The notes: generated by a model not told the origin, from the sequence alone. A DNA stretch of 64,000 bases from Sphaerolaimus hirsutus (GCA_964036195.1 OZ038450.1:24519208-24583207); one strand, 5' to 3'; shown: positions 1 to 12,604, counted from the first letter of the stretch. Made by a program: numbers and translations.

Positions 1-863
1 ACATCATGACTATTTTGACGTCTTTCCGCCAACTCTCGGTGATGTTGTAATTCTCTAGTGAGTTCACTGATTGTGTTACCTTGCTCGTCAGCAAGCGCTT
101 GTAAATGATCGCATTCCATCTATAAAATTGTACAGTTAAGATTTCAATTTCAAATGGATCACACATTATCGAACTTTATAGCCCACAATAGTGTGGTGGC
201 GTTCATCTGCCGTCGCTGTCATCTCATCTAAACTTTTTTGAACGGCTTGGAATTTTGAACCAAAAGTTGACATATTTGCACTCATCCGAGTGTATACTGT
301 TTTAGCGTTCAAATAAGCTGTTGCAAAATCCCCCACGCGCGCTGCCGCTGACGCTGCCAAGGCTGCTGTCTCAGCTGTCGTATTTACTGCCATAGAAGTG
401 CTTGGGAAATCTTGTGCGGCATGCTCGGCGGTGGCGGGTGGAACGTTGTCATCTTCTAGCGGCACATCTCCGACGCCGTCCTCATTGTAGTCGAGTGTCT
501 CTTTGTCTTGTACCTGTTGTAAATGGTAATGAAAACAGGTGTTAGAAAGTCGAAGTTGATAGGATAAGTTTAATTAATCAAAAATTGTCTGGTCAGTTAA
601 ATTTGATTAAAATTGATTCAATTAGTTGAATTTAATTACCCAAAATGAACTTGGCAACACTTCTGAAGTTGGGAAATGTAGTTTCAAACTAGTAAAATGT
701 GATTCTTGCACACATAGAAATACACATAACCTGTGCATGCGTGTGTTCATCTGGTTCAGGGGTAGGGTCTCGAGACACAGGTTGGATAGCGGGATCAGTT
801 GTCGAAGAATGTCCGGATCCACACCTTGCTGGGCGACGCGGATTACCGGATTTTCTGCCAGCT
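1..863 (-). CDS. Putative spliced gene, 3' part off window (hypothetical protein, basic/Pro-rich then coiled coil)
   Basis: I do not recognise this gene. Three minus-strand exons can be read: 863-731, 513-187 and 119 to beyond base 1. They are joined by GT-AG introns (donor GTTATG and acceptor ACAACAG; donor GTGGGC and acceptor TTTATAG), all phase 0. The first exon is basic and Pro/Ser-rich (it contains GRKSGNPRRPAR, loosely AT-hook-like). The second is acidic then Ala-rich, with a helical stretch ending in SKFQAVQKSLDEM. The third is strongly heptad-like (ISELTRELQHHRELAERR). This suggests a nuclear or scaffolding protein, but that is inference. The first exon also has a second open frame, so its reading frame is the weakest part. 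The gene lies just downstream of the gypsy pol and may be host or transposon-derived. Confidence 0.4.
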
Positions 864-1032
864 CTGACTATGACAACACACATCAGCAAACACATAAACT
901 TTTTGCAAAACATGGCTATAGCACCATTTAACAAGTGAATTAGCCAATTTTTGGCCCATTGTTTCATTGAAAGTTACTATTTATAGAGATTTATAGGGAA
1001 ACTAGTAGCTGGTAAGTGAGTGTAACAAAAAC

Positions 1033-4000
1033 TCAGGCGGAAAATGTGTTGATCCGCCAACAGTATCGGTGTGGGACTTTTCGAACATTGTCCCCAAATT
1101 GTAAATATATACTTGGACCTTCCACTGTGATTACTGTGTGAGGCCCAGAGAATTTAGGTGTCATGGGATTTTGGTCTGCAATTTTTACCATTACCTTGTC
1201 TCCTGAATTTATATCTACCAGATGTTTTGAAGCAAAATATCTTTGATACACAGCTCGATTGCGATCACTGTGTGTTTTGGCGGAATATCTCGCTTCATGC
1301 AAATTCAAATTTTTTGTAGCTGTGTAAAATAAATTCCAGTGGGGTAAATGTCCATAAATCAAATAAAATGGGCAGCATTGTACATTCTTATTAAATGCCA
1401 TATTGTGTTTTAGAGTTATTAGAGGTAATAAATCACGCCAGTTTACATTCTTCATTTCAACTCGAGTCATAGCAAAGAGTTCTCTCAAGCGGCCATTTAC
1501 AGCTTCAACCATCCCATTAGCGGATGGATTATGTGATAGCGTTGGGAAATGACTCATGCCAAACTGTTCGCACAATGCACGGAACTCTGAGTTCAAGTAT
1601 TCAGTTCCTTGATCAGAGACAATGATTCTAGGAGCTCCATATACTAGGAAAATATTACGTAAGACTCCCTTTGCTACCGCGGGACCCTTTAGGCTTGACA
1701 CCGGGAATGTAATTGTGTACCTGGTTAAAGAATCCACAGCTACAATCACTTTTGATTTGGGATCAGAATCAACTAGTTGTAATGTATCAATGTGTAAAGT
1801 GTCAAATGGTTGTGAAGGCGTCTCCACTCCACCAGGTTGACCAGGGTGTAGAACATGTCTTTTAAATTGCATGCAACTTGTGCAAGCTGAACAAAAACTT
1901 GTAACGTCATCGCGCAGTGTCGGCCAAGAGAAATATTGACAGAGTAAATTAATGGTGCGAGTCTGGCTCCCATGACTAGCATATATACCCATGTGTGCCT
2001 GGTGTAGGCAGGCTTGCTGCCAAGATTTTGGTGGCCAAATAGCGTAACTGTTATCACACGTGAAAGTTTTGTAATATAATATTCCGTTGATAAGTTGAGA
2101 TCCCGGAATGCTGTCTGGTTGAATTTCTAATTGTGAAATGTGTGCTGATAATTCAGGGTCATTCCATTGAATTTTATGCCAGTCAACTTCCGGTGTTATC
2201 GATACTACCTGTTTCAAACGTGATTCCAAAATTTTTTGAGGTATACCTGTGTGCATCATCTGCGCACTCAGACCCAAAACTAAATCAGTTGGTTCAATTA
2301 ATTCATCATCGTCAAAATTAGGGTCGTCGACAGGATTCCTAGAAAGTGCATCTGCCACCTGGTTGTAGCAACCAGCACGGTGTCTAAACTCAGTTACCTT
2401 CTGATTTATCCACATTGCCCAACATTCTAGCTTTGAATGATGATGTGAGCGTAACACCGGGGCAATTCCACTGTTGTCTGTGATCACTACCAATTTTTGA
2501 CCTTCAACAAAGTCGGCCAAACGCCGGATTGCCCACGCGATGCATAGGCTCTCAAGCTCAGCGGCGGAAAATGTTTTATGTGGGTGTGGTAACCTTTTAG
2601 AAATAAACGAAATTGGGTGCATTTTACCATCTTCAGCTTGTTGAGATAACACCGCGCCTAAACCCTGTGCGCTGGCATCTGTCTCCAAGTAAAATGGTTG
2701 TCCATCACGGATTGGGTGTATCAATACAGGGGGTGAAGCTAAACAATATTTCAACGTGGACCACGCATCTAGCATTGGTTCTGTCCATTCAAATGGTGTT
2801 TCTCCAAATTTTGGTGTTTTACCTTTCAATACATCATATAATGGGGTGGCAATTCTACTGTAATTAGGAATAAAATGCGAATAATATACACATTTGCCTA
2901 AAAATTTACGTAGAGCTTGTTTAGTGTTAACTTTTGGAAGTTCCAACATGGCTGTCACGCGTGAAGGTGTTGCGGATATGCCCTCGGCTGAAATTTCATG
3001 ACCCAAATATTTCAATCCGGTAGTGAAAATGTTACACTTTTTAGGTTGCATTTTCAGGTTGGCCCAACGTAATCTTAAAAATAACCGACGCAAATGTGTT
3101 AAATGTTCTTCTACAGTGTCGCTACAGCAAAGAATATCGTCTATGTAGGTGCGCACCCAGGCTCTACCCAAATCTTCATTTAAATCCATGAGCATTATGT
3201 TCATGAGACGCTGGAAAGACGCTCCACTGTTGCATGAACCAAATGGCATTCTTGTGTATCGAAATTGTCCCAAACTGCACACAAAAGAAGTTTTTTCACA
3301 TGAATCTTCATCTGCAAGCGGTATGTTATAGTACCCATGTCTTATGTCAATTGCTGTGAAGATTTTCCGGCCAGCAAACTCAGCTAAAATCTCCCCTATT
3401 CTCGGAAGAGGATAACTATCAATTTTAGTGATTTAATTAATCATTTTAAAGTCCACACAAAATCTGTAGTCATTGGTCCCCTTAGGTGCGATAGTGATGG
3501 GGGATGCCCATGGCCCATCTGAATGTTCTATTATGCCTTCTTGTAACATTGATTTGATTGTCTTGTGGATAAAATTACGTTTACATGGTGGCTCATATCT
3601 TGGGGCCTGTTTGATAGGTGGATGATTTGGGTCTGTGATAATGGCGTGTTTTATTAATGATGTGCAGCCCACATCATAATCATGACATGAGAAAATGTCA
3701 TGAAACTCATTTAGTAGTTCGTTAAATTCTTTTGTTTGATGAGGTGAAAGTGCAAGTCTGTTTTTAGAAGGCAAATTGTCTAGTATGAATTTTACTCTGT
3801 CTTCTTTAGTCATCACAATTTTTTGAGTATGATCTTTATCGAATTCACTTTTTGGAGGTGTAGCCACAGTCACTGCATTCGCACACATGGATTTTTTGTT
3901 GGAATGATCATTAACAAAAAATTTAGAGAAAGAACTACCTGGTTGAAATAATGCAGTTGCGGGTACTACAGTACAATCACTAATGTGTTCGCCAGGTGGT

Positions 4001-4722
4001 ACAGTTATTGGTGTATCAGTTGGATTGAACATAGTTAACGCGAATTTACGCTGTTCGATTCTAGGCACTCTTGTGTTATACATTTCCAAACTGTTGTCGA
4101 TTGTATCGTTTGAGTAAATAGCTGAAGCATTTTGCCAAATCAAATCAGAAACGTCATTTGTTTTTTTTGGGAAATGTTGAGTCACTGTTGCACTGCCGTG
4201 CGCTGGAATAAATAATGGTTTTGCCAAAATTACTTTTTCAGACAATAATTCAGCAAATTGAGTTTCTAGATGTGTGAATTGTTTTTCAGCATTGTCGTCA
4301 GTTGTAGGTTGTTTTTCAGATAATTGGTCGAGAGCTAGTGGAATGAGCCAAGCTAGCTTTAATAAAGACATGATGTCAGTTCCCACTAGAATTTCATTCA
4401 TGGCCAGTTTTTCCATGTTCACTAAACACACTACCAATACTTTTCTTAAAACTCGGTCAACTGGTGAAGTGTGATCAAAATATAGTGGAATTTCTTTCAT
4501 CATGCCAGGTTGTGTTTTCCCTGACAACATATAAACTTATGTAGCTGAAGGTCGCATGAATTTGTCTAAATCTAATCCTGTTTGATTGGCTATTTTTTCC
4601 AGCAAGGTTATATGGATAATAGTGCGAGTGCATCCGGAATCAAGGACTACCTGGCAAGGTACCCCTTCTATCATGACTGAGGCAAATAATTGTGGGCCAA
4701 TTTGTTTTAATAATAATAATTT
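1033..4722 (-). pseudogene. pol: Ty3/gypsy pol (protease, RT, RNase H, integrase) with two in-frame stops
   Basis: One frame runs from the gag overlap to 1033, broken only by TAA at 4537-4539 (end of protease) and TAA at 3433-3435 (inside the RT fingers). Protease has the active-site motif VLDSGCTRTII near 4650. RT has YRFCVDFK, then LGQFRYTRMPFG near 3260 and the catalytic YIDD at 3136-3147. RNase H has FYLETDASAQGLGAVLSQ near 2690 and the AAELESLCIAW helix. Integrase has an H-H-C-C finger ending CSACTSC near 1890, then the three acidic positions in HIDTLQL, SDQGTEYLNSEF and NPSANGMVEAVNGR. All catalytic residues I can identify are retained, so this copy was probably inactivated recently by point nonsense changes. 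Confidence 0.9.
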
Positions 4723-7118
4723 GTTTTTTTGATGCGGATACTTAGGCGTTGTTTTTCTCCCACCGACGTGAATGCTTTTGTTTGTGTGTCACCACTAATC
4801 ACCCCGTAATCATCAACAGAGTGTTGTTTTTTATTAGACATGTTTTCAACTAGTAAAATATCATTTGTCAAAGTGTCACTTGTCTCAAAATCGTTAATTT
4901 CAGAAATTTCCTTGTAAGTCAGCGCCGTGCTCCGGGAAGAGGTCTGTGAAGAAGTGCAGGACACCCGATTCGGCGGCATCTGTGTAGGAGGGAAAATGTC
5001 GTGAATTGAGGTCCAAAATTTTCTGTCCCAATTACTGAAATGACCTGGGTCTGTCTCTGCAAGTGGCTCCAATCGATGTTTAAACTCATTGCAATAAATT
5101 GCCCACTTATCATCTGGGTTAGCACTTTCAGATTGCGGTTGCTCAGATGTAGTTTCGGTGTCACTGTCACACATGTCATTTTGTTCATCTAAAGTCATGC
5201 CGGCTTTGGCCATGACCATGGGCCGTGGCGGTGCTGCATTGCTGGTGTGTGGCGGCCCGTAACGTTTTACCTGTCCGTAGCCATCTGATTTTGGCGACGG
5301 TTGTCTGGTAAATTGTTGTGCAGGTTTTGTCGCATTGTTTTCCTTTTCGCGTTGTGTGATGCGACATTCGCTGACTCTGTGCCCGGCATGATTTAGGCGC
5401 GGGCACCACGGGTCGGTCATAGATTCTGTTAGAAAATTTTTCATTGTAAATTTATTCGTCTGATTCGGTCGCACGCGGTTTTTTTGGCTCGAGTCGCCTG
5501 GCGGTAGTTTTACGTCTCTGTAGTATTCTTCGACGAGTTGTACCGCCTGTATGAGTTTCAAATTCTTTGAATGTGCTATATTTTTAAAATTCACAACCAC
5601 AAATCGGTCATAGCGTGTGTCGTCGAATTTTGCCCAGAGTTTCGCTGCCACTAATTTGTCAATTAGCGTAGTGTCGTAATTCACCGATTCGCGGATTTCT
5701 CGTGGCAATTTCGATACCAGCCTCAGATAAAATTGCAGTAGGGACTCATTGCGTGACATAGCCGCCCCTTCCCACTCAGAATAAGTGTAGACTTTCTTTG
5801 GTTCCCTGAAAATGCTTTCCAATTCGCTTAAAACGTTTTTGTAGTCAGTCAAATCTTCTGGTTTGAACAGCGTGGTCAATATTTTTGCCGCCTCGCCTGC
5901 TAATTTTGTGGTGAATACCTCGATCCAAAATTGCGGGAGTAATTCAGGTGCCAAAATAGACAATGATGCAATCTGAACCGAGCGGCGCCATTCTGCGAAA
6001 TTCAGCCCTTCAGTGTTAGATTTGAATAGCGGTATTTTGTCTAAAATGTGATGTTTCGCCAGCAACCAATAATTCAGGAGTTCGATTTTTGAGTTTTGAG
6101 CCATTGCGCCGGGTAACTTTGAGAAATCTTTCAAATGCCAGGGATCGTGATTTTCCCCAGGAACAAATGAAGCTGGGTCGAATTTAGGCTTTTCGTGGTG
6201 GGAACTCTGCACAGGAATTTTTGCCGTATTTTCTGGTAGGTCGTTAGACAACAGCACCTGTTCAGTAGGTGAGAAATGGGTGGAGGATTGCATGACTGGT
6301 GGTTTTTTTACCTTCAGGCGGTTGAAACGGTCAAGCAACTCTTGAAACGCATTTTCGAAGGACATTTCGTCATTGTTTGAGGTGATTATCAGTTCCGGCT
6401 CTCGCGCCGTGTCAGCTCGCATGGTCGGGCTAATTGCAAACTTTGCATTGTGCCGCTGAATGGCAGCACTTGCACCTGGTTCAGTCAGGGCGCGATTTAC
6501 TAGCATTAGCTGCTCGGCCGCTAACAGCGCTTTTTGCCTGGCCAAAGTGGCCTGTTTGTCCGCCGACTGCCTGCGAACGTACTCATCAAATGCTTCGAAA
6601 CCTACGTGAATCTGTCCGGTCAATTTGTCTGTATATGGGACAACCTCTTTTGGTGACGCTTGCACAAAACTCACCGTGTCAACAAAATGTGCCATTTTCG
6701 GTACCGGTTCACTTACCTGTACGCGCTGCACCAAATTTCACGGTGCCGGTGCTCTCTGTTTGACAAAATTTAGCAATGTGTGCAGCGGGAACTGTTGGAA
6801 AACAGTCTGCGTAGGCGTCGAATGGAAGGACCGCCTCACAGGTGCACTAGCTGGGTATGACAGCCGATAATTAGATGAATGATTCATGCGGGCGCGCATC
6901 GGCGTCATAGTAGATTCCGGTAGCAATGAATACTGAACCATTGGTAGCTGCGGGCGTACGGGTTGCTGGGCGCGGTACAAGCGCACATCCTGAAAGTGCC
7001 TAGCTTCCTCGGCATGTATGCCTGAGGGCGGCAATTCATTTACAGGGTGCGAGCGTGTGTGGCGCCTCGGCGAAACAGCCGTGTTAGCAAAACTACAGAT
7101 AGACATGTTGGTAGACAT
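4707..7118 (-). pseudogene. gag: Ty3/gypsy gag with one in-frame TGA
   Basis: The frame begins at an ATG at 7118 and runs to TAA at 4707-4709, about 800 codons. One in-frame TGA at 6738-6740 splits it into a 126-codon Arg/Pro-rich N-terminal piece and the capsid-bearing remainder. The central region (plus coordinates roughly 6150-5500) has the helical retrotransposon gag pattern, with AEWRRSVQIASL, FWIEVFTTKL and ESLLQFYLRLVSKLPREI. A zinc knuckle near 5390 reads CPRLNHAGHRVSEC. This has the spacing of CX2CX4HX4C, but the second Cys is Leu, so the knuckle is degenerate. The C-terminus is acidic and Ser/Thr-rich. Gag would form the virus-like particle that packages element RNA. Confidence 0.8.
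4723..4730 (-). promoter_or_regulatory. Candidate -1 ribosomal frameshift slippery site (A7C)
   Basis: On the minus strand seven A residues are followed by C, 14 bases before the gag stop at 4707-4709. Gag reads AAA AAA ACA here and the pol frame reads AAA AAC, so a one-base backward slip on the A run joins gag to pol. The pol frame is open from this point to the protease motif. A -1 shift at the gag-pol junction is standard for many gypsy elements. I did not see an obvious strong hairpin just downstream. Confidence 0.6.
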
Positions 7119-7884
7119 TGAAATGTGTCAAAATCGGGTTTAGGTAATAATCATTCATAGACCTCCAAAAATGCTGCACGGGAATAGCTGCCATGAGTAG
7201 TTAGCACACAGCATGTCCACCATTAATGGATAGCAGTGACGGGAGGATTTGATGAAGAAGTTTATTACAACCGATCGACCACTAACACGTGCTATCGAAG
7301 CATCTAAATAACATCACAATCGGAATCACAATCAAAGTGTGAATCCGAGAAATCCATAAATCATCGAATCCCGCAAAACTGTAAAAATAAGTGAGGTTTT
7401 TTCACACACTCTGATGATGGGAGTGCTTCAAAATATTTTTATGTTTACGTTTTTTTACGTTTACCCGGGTACTTTCAAAGTATTTTATGCTTTTAGTATC
7501 AATACTTAAAATTGAGAAAAGGTATTTATGTTTACGTTTACGTTTTCCAAAAAATACCGGTATTTGTACAACTCTGGTGTAATGATACAAAATGTTTCAT
7601 GCGCTTGCATGTTTCATTGGATCCCCCCCCCCCCAGTCCAACATATGCTGTTCATGCTCAGAATGTTCCTTGCTGTGCACACAGCACATCAGCACTGGTG
7701 GACATCCACCATATTGAAAATCTTGTTCAAAAATGAACCTAGGTATTGGATACACACTATAAAATAAGAGATTGGGCAGCTACTACCCAAAACAAGAAAA
7801 GTCTCTACTATTCTGAAACACAAAGATACTGAATGAATATGTTACTTCACTAAGAATTTAAGCATATACATTAAGTCAAGAGCA
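7119..7884. other. Gypsy 5' flank and AT-rich intergenic sequence
   Basis: I see no gene. 7119-7400 is the gypsy leader or flank. 7430-7560 has a run of TTTACGTTT-type repeats. A ten-base C tract is at about 7624. Confidence 0.5.
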
Positions 7885-8228
7885 CAGGGAAAAGCACCTT
7901 GCTGACAACTCGCTGCCAGCTCGCTTGCCAAGCAGCAAAAATTAGGCCTAGCTCGCTGACAACTTTTTTGCACCTCGCTGCCAGCTCATTGACATGTTTC
8001 TAAAATGCTGTGCTGTGTTTATCAAATATGTGCTTTCAGCGAGCTGACAGCTCGCTGCCAACCACACTGCAGCCTTTTACAGCTAGCTGCCAGCTCGCTG
8101 CCTCATGCTGACAACTCGCTGCCAGCTCGCTGCCGCACGCTGACAACTCGCTGCCAAGTGTAAACAACTGCATGTCAGCTTGTTGTCTCCTAGCTGGCAG
8201 CGAGTTGTCAGTAAGGTACTATTCCCTG
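7885..8228. mobile_element. TIR-bounded MITE filled with CTCGCTGCCAGC repeats
   Basis: The ends are inverted copies beginning CAGGGAA(A/T)AG and continuing into CTGACAACTCGCTGCCAGC, about 36 bp with a few mismatches. The interior is a degenerate tandem of CTCGCTGCCAGCTCGCTGACA units in both orientations. The CAGGG start fits the hAT terminal consensus, but I could not find an 8-bp target duplication, so the superfamily is uncertain. Confidence 0.6.
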
Positions 8229-9241
8229 TGGAGGCGGTCATCCTGGGCACATGTAGCCAACCCCCATGGTACCCACCAATGGTATCCAAATGTTGTGCAC
8301 AAACAACATTTTGAAATTTTGGCAATGTTAGTCACGCAGCAAAAAAAGTCTCAACTATTCTGCATGGTAGTGTATAAGTATTTACATATGTACATTAAGA
8401 TATGGAAAATTCGGCAGACATTACAGAAGTCAATGGTCTGAGTGACTTTCGTACGAGTGTCCCGTATGTCATACATCCGAACTTGGCATACGTCCAAGTT
8501 ATCGTTCTTTTTATACGAACAGAGTGAACGACGCATAATTTCTGTCTGCGTCATCGATACCTAATGGCAGCGCAATGCAATTGAGCGACCGCAGATTGTC
8601 GCTAATGGCGGCCCACATTCCAGTTGACACATGTGTTGCTTTAATTGCATTGCATGGCCATTATTGGTAACGCGAACGGAAATCCTGCGTCTTTTATTCT
8701 AGTTCATATAAAATGCAATTGTAACTTGGACGTCTGATAACGTGTATACGTACTCTTTTAGAGGAATTTTTCGAGGCTGCGACAATAAAATCCGCTGGCA
8801 AAATAATCAACCCCCATGGGTGTATTTCGAGGTAATACGGTATTTCAGGAAATTAAAGGGTGCACACAAAATGCCAAACAATTAACAAGTGTAGTGTGAT
8901 TTGAAATATTTTTTGTTTGAATGATTTTTGTGTTAGCTACTTTTGTTCCATTTTGCAGTTGGGCAACACAGTAAATAATAACAATAAATTTTTTGAATAA
9001 ATCTGAAAATGTTGAGTGTAATTTTCTGCAACAGTAAATCCATTAAAAACTATTAACATCACATAGGTCGATAAAATAAAAATGCAGAATTACCATTGAA
9101 AAAGTTGCACTCCATTGTTGCACAGTCCATTAGATCGGGTGCCTCTGGGTCGCAATCTATTTCTGTGTCCAGCACTATCTCACTGCAGATCAAGTGAAAG
9201 CATATTTAGATATCCCAGTCTTTGATTGAACTTTGTGAATA
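8229..9241. other. Intergenic, with a solo MITE end
   Basis: No gene is supported. 8809-8841 carries an isolated right end of the CCGTATTACCTCGAAATA MITE family (…TTTCGAGGTAATACGG). The rest is AT-rich unique sequence. Confidence 0.4.
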
Positions 9242-9641
9242 CCGTATTACCTCGAAATACCCCCATGGGGGTTTATTATTTCGCCAGCAAAATGGGGGGG
9301 GGTTAATTCGAGGGGGGGGGGTTTCATTATTTCGTCAGAAATTTTCGTAAGGATCGTAGTAAAGACTAGGCATTTGCATACCCAAAACAGGTAATAAATG
9401 CGTCCAAACAGCGTATATTTGGACATTAAAATGTAGATACATACATATTATCTACACAAACTAGTAATATGTGTTGTAGCTGCGATGCATATAAGCAGTA
9501 ATAATAACATGTACATTGCATGAATGATGTACATCATTCCGGAGGGGGGGGGGGTTATTATTTCCCCAGCCCATTTTGAGAGGGGGGGGGTTAATTCGAG
9601 GTGGGGTTAATCCAAGGGGGGATTAATTCGAGGTAATACGG
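9242..9641. mobile_element. TA-flanked MITE, CCGTATTACCTCGAAATA family
   Basis: A 400-bp element starts CCGTATTACCTCGAAATACC, ends with the inverse, and is flanked by TA on both sides. The inside is G-rich on the plus strand (runs of 8-9 G) with the repeated phrase TTATTATTTCG. It has no coding capacity. The same family recurs at 42831-43268, with close relatives at 40665-40924 and 42375-42795. Confidence 0.75.
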
Positions 9642-9950
9642 TAATTTTCAAATGTTTGCATTATTTCAGACTGGTGCACAATGTTTTTCTTAGCATCATC
9701 CTACTACTAAATATTGACATCCCCGTATGTTGCACCATTACTTCTTCAAATAGAAGTGCGGGTCTCCAACAGAAGGGAATCGCAAATATTTAGAATGTGC
9801 CCATTTTGACTTTTTCGGGCAATGAAATAAATTGGAGGGTGTTATCCGACAGAAGGTGCATAAACTGATGGCATTGTGCCAAATGCATAAAAAAATGTCA
9901 GCGGACACTGTTATTAGGCGGTTTTGGTCTCCGAACACGATCTCCCACAC

Positions 9951-11436
9951 AGCCAATTTCGGTCGCGCAGTTTGCACAACTAAAAGTTTGTCCTGATGAT
10001 TTTTTTTGGTTTTATTTCAATTTAGTGTTGGAATGGCGCCAATGTCTGGCATCAAATGGAACTTTAGTTGTGCAGTTTCAAAAATATGTCCGGCACAACC
10101 AATTTTAGATGTTTTTTGTGTTTTAGTGCAATCTAATTGTGAAAATGCACCAATGGCAACGATGGAAAAAACACAGAATTTGAGCACAGAAACTCATTGA
10201 GTTTCCATGTTCTTGTTTTACACATAAACACGAAAACTCACAACTTTTGAAAAACTAAAAACTAAAATGAGTTTTTTTTTGGAGAACACAGAAACACAGA
10301 AAATACAGAAAAGTTTTTAGAGTTTTTCATCAAACTGACTGAACATTGAAGGCACATGATTTCAGATGGACTAAACAACATAAGTTATACATACATAAGT
10401 ATAGTAAGTGCATACATAAGGTATGCATGTATGTAAAGTATGTAAATGTGTACATAAGGTATCCTAATTTTATGATGGAATAAGTTTCCAAACATAAAAT
10501 AAATGATGGCATCACATCTGCTGGTGATTTCGACAATGATAGGGACTGTGATGGATCTGTTGAGGAGGGTCATGACATTTGGCACTTGACTTAGCGTCCC
10601 AGCATAAAGTGGCGGCGTGAAGGCTGCTTAAAGGCAGTGCCCAGTGACATTGGGCACTTAGCATTTCCGTATGAACCCATTGTCCCTTGAGAGCGATTTT
10701 TTGTTCAAATTAAATTAATTTGAGGTCTTTTGGGACAGGTAAGTAGTTCACATATTGTGGAGGCTTCAATCAATATAAATACATGTTCAAGTATAGTTTC
10801 AGTTTAAATCAATTCCATAGTCTCCCATACAGGGCACATCCATTGAAGAATATTGGAGCACTGCATAAATTGTCATTTGTTGAACGTTGCTGCTGATGTT
10901 GTGGTGTAGATGTGCTCATTGTGGACATTTTTGTGGACTTTTTGAGACTTGAATCAATATGCAGACATCATGTGGTGTCAAAACATGCGCAAAACCAATA
11001 TTTAATAAGAAAACCACCATTTTCACATTTCAATGCTGTAAAATGAAACTTTTTGAAGAAAAAACTTGACTTTTTACAAAAAAAAAACACAGAAATAACA
11101 GGAGAGTTACTCAAGTCTTTTTAGTGGAAAAAACTCTAAACACGGGTATTCATTTTTGAAAAACTCAAAACACAAAAAGTATTTTTTCAAGAGAACTTAA
11201 CCATCATTGGTCAAGGCATGATTAGATTGCACTAAAACACAAAAAAACATAACAACTAAAATTGTTTGTGAAGAACATATTTTTGAAACTGCACAATTGA
11301 AGTTCCATTTGACGCCAGCGCCATGGCGCCATTCCAACACTAAATTGAAATAAAACCAAAAAAAGCATCAGGAAAACTATAGTTGTGCAAAACCTACGTA
11401 TTTATAAAACTGCGCAACAAAAATTGGTTGTGCGGC
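9951..11436. repeat. Foldback element with arms of about 250 bp
   Basis: The left arm, about 9951-10200, is repeated as reverse complement in the right arm, about 11200-11436. The block TTTATTTCAATTTAGTGTTG followed by GAATGGCGCC is conserved in both. The centre is AT-rich and rich in A-tract words such as AAAACACAG. No transposase is present. The exact ends and a target duplication could not be fixed by eye. Confidence 0.6.
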
Positions 11437-11796
11437 AGAAATTGTTGTGAGCCGCGGGTTTGGTTCATTGATTTGTTGCCATTTTTTAAATCAAATGTGG
11501 AATTAATTGCATGATTCGTTGTTTGTATTGACACTCGTATAAACCTGTGAAGTAACAGTTTCTAAAACTTTGGCAGAACTCGAAAAAATCGGCTGAAAAT
11601 TGATGAAAAAAAATAGGGCGCGAAATTCATATTTTCTCATTTTTTGCAGCGGGCATTCGTATATAGGTATGATTCGTAAACTAACTCAAATAGGTATATG
11701 TAGTTTGACTCATTTCCCCAAGCTTCCATCAGCAGTGAGCTAGAGCCCAGCGCGTCTCCCACACTGCCAACCTGCGTGAAATTGCTGCAAAATATA

Positions 11797-12134
11797 CCGT
11801 ATTTACTCGAAATACCCCCAGATAGGGTGTCAACAAAATTTTTTACGGGAAAACGGAAACGGAAACGGAAAAGTTTTTGCACTTGCCGGAAAATGGAAGG
11901 GAACAAATTTGCCTCCGGAAAGCGGAAACGGAAAACGGAAAACGGAAATTTGACACCCTACCCCCAGGTACGAGCGAGCTGGGGAAAAAATAAACCCAAT
12001 GATGTACATCACTCCAGGCGGGGGTATTTCGAGGACGGGGGGTTTATTTTTGTCCTTAACTCGAAAAATCCTGAGGGTTTTTCGAGGGGGGCGGGGTTAA
12101 TTCAAGGGGGGGTAATTATTTCGAGGAAATACGG
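11797..12134. mobile_element. TA-flanked CCGTATTTACTCGAAATA MITE carrying a nested hAT MITE
   Basis: The element starts CCGTATTTACTCGAAATACC at 11797 and ends GAGGAAATACGG at 12134, with TA on both sides. Its C-tract at 11815-11822 received the small hAT MITE described next, so the outer element is older. Confidence 0.7.
11823..11960. mobile_element. 138-bp hAT-type MITE, (CGGAAA)n interior
   Basis: The ends are TAGGGTGTCAA and its inverse TTGACACCCTA. The flanking 8-mers are CCCCCAGA and CCCCCAGG, a 7/8 target duplication. TAGGG fits the hAT end consensus YARNG. The interior is almost only CGGAAA units. It is a short relative of the element at 35895-37989. Confidence 0.75.
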
Positions 12135-12604
12135 TAGATCTATGAAATTGTTGGGGTATGTAACGCACTATACACCTGCAAAGCAGGGCTCCAGTGACTC
12201 ACTACGGTGTGTGTCGCTGAACACACAACTTTTGTTGGTGCGTTTTTTGCTGTCCACCACAAGTTCAGCACAAAAATGGAACCCACACTGCGGATGACAT
12301 AACTTCTGCTGTGGGGTGCGCAGAAAGCTCAAATTTTGGGGATGTGTAGCCAACATCCTCCCCTACTATACAACATCAGGTGGGCAGCAGCCATACTCTT
12401 GATGGGGACAAATGCAATGATGTCGTAATCACAACGTCATTGGTACAAAAATACACCAAATTTTACACTCTTGCATTTACCCCCATCAAATTTTTTTTGT
12501 GGGCATTATCGAGGGAATGTATTTCAGACACTTTTAAAGCTTTAATTCTACCTGAAATTCCCAACCCTAGCTGAGGCCCCCAAAAATAATGGATGGAGAT
12601 TGAC
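12135..12604. other. Intergenic
   Basis: I see no supportable gene or repeat boundary here. Confidence 0.3.

Larger units (their letters stand above)
1033..7118 (-). mobile_element. Ty3/gypsy retrotransposon, internal region, LTRs not found
   Basis: On the minus strand, a gag frame (7118-4707) is followed by a -1 frame pol (about 4722-1033). Pol has the order protease, RT, RNase H, integrase, which defines Ty3/gypsy. Damage is light: one in-frame stop in gag and two in pol, with no frameshift other than the normal gag-pol one. I could not find matching LTRs on either side (466-1032 and 7119-7400 are not similar to each other). Either the ends have been lost or the copy is truncated. One possible primer-binding site is TGGCAGCTATTCCCG on the minus strand near 7190, right after CTACTCA, but without LTRs it is only suggestive. 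Confidence 0.85.

Noticed and set aside
466..1032. A 3' LTR for the gypsy element
   Set aside because: No similarity to 7119-7400, and exon-like sequence of another gene occupies much of it.
7885..8228. CRISPR-like array of CTCGCTGCCAGC repeats
   Set aside because: No regular spacers, eukaryotic context, and the block is bounded by inverted repeats.
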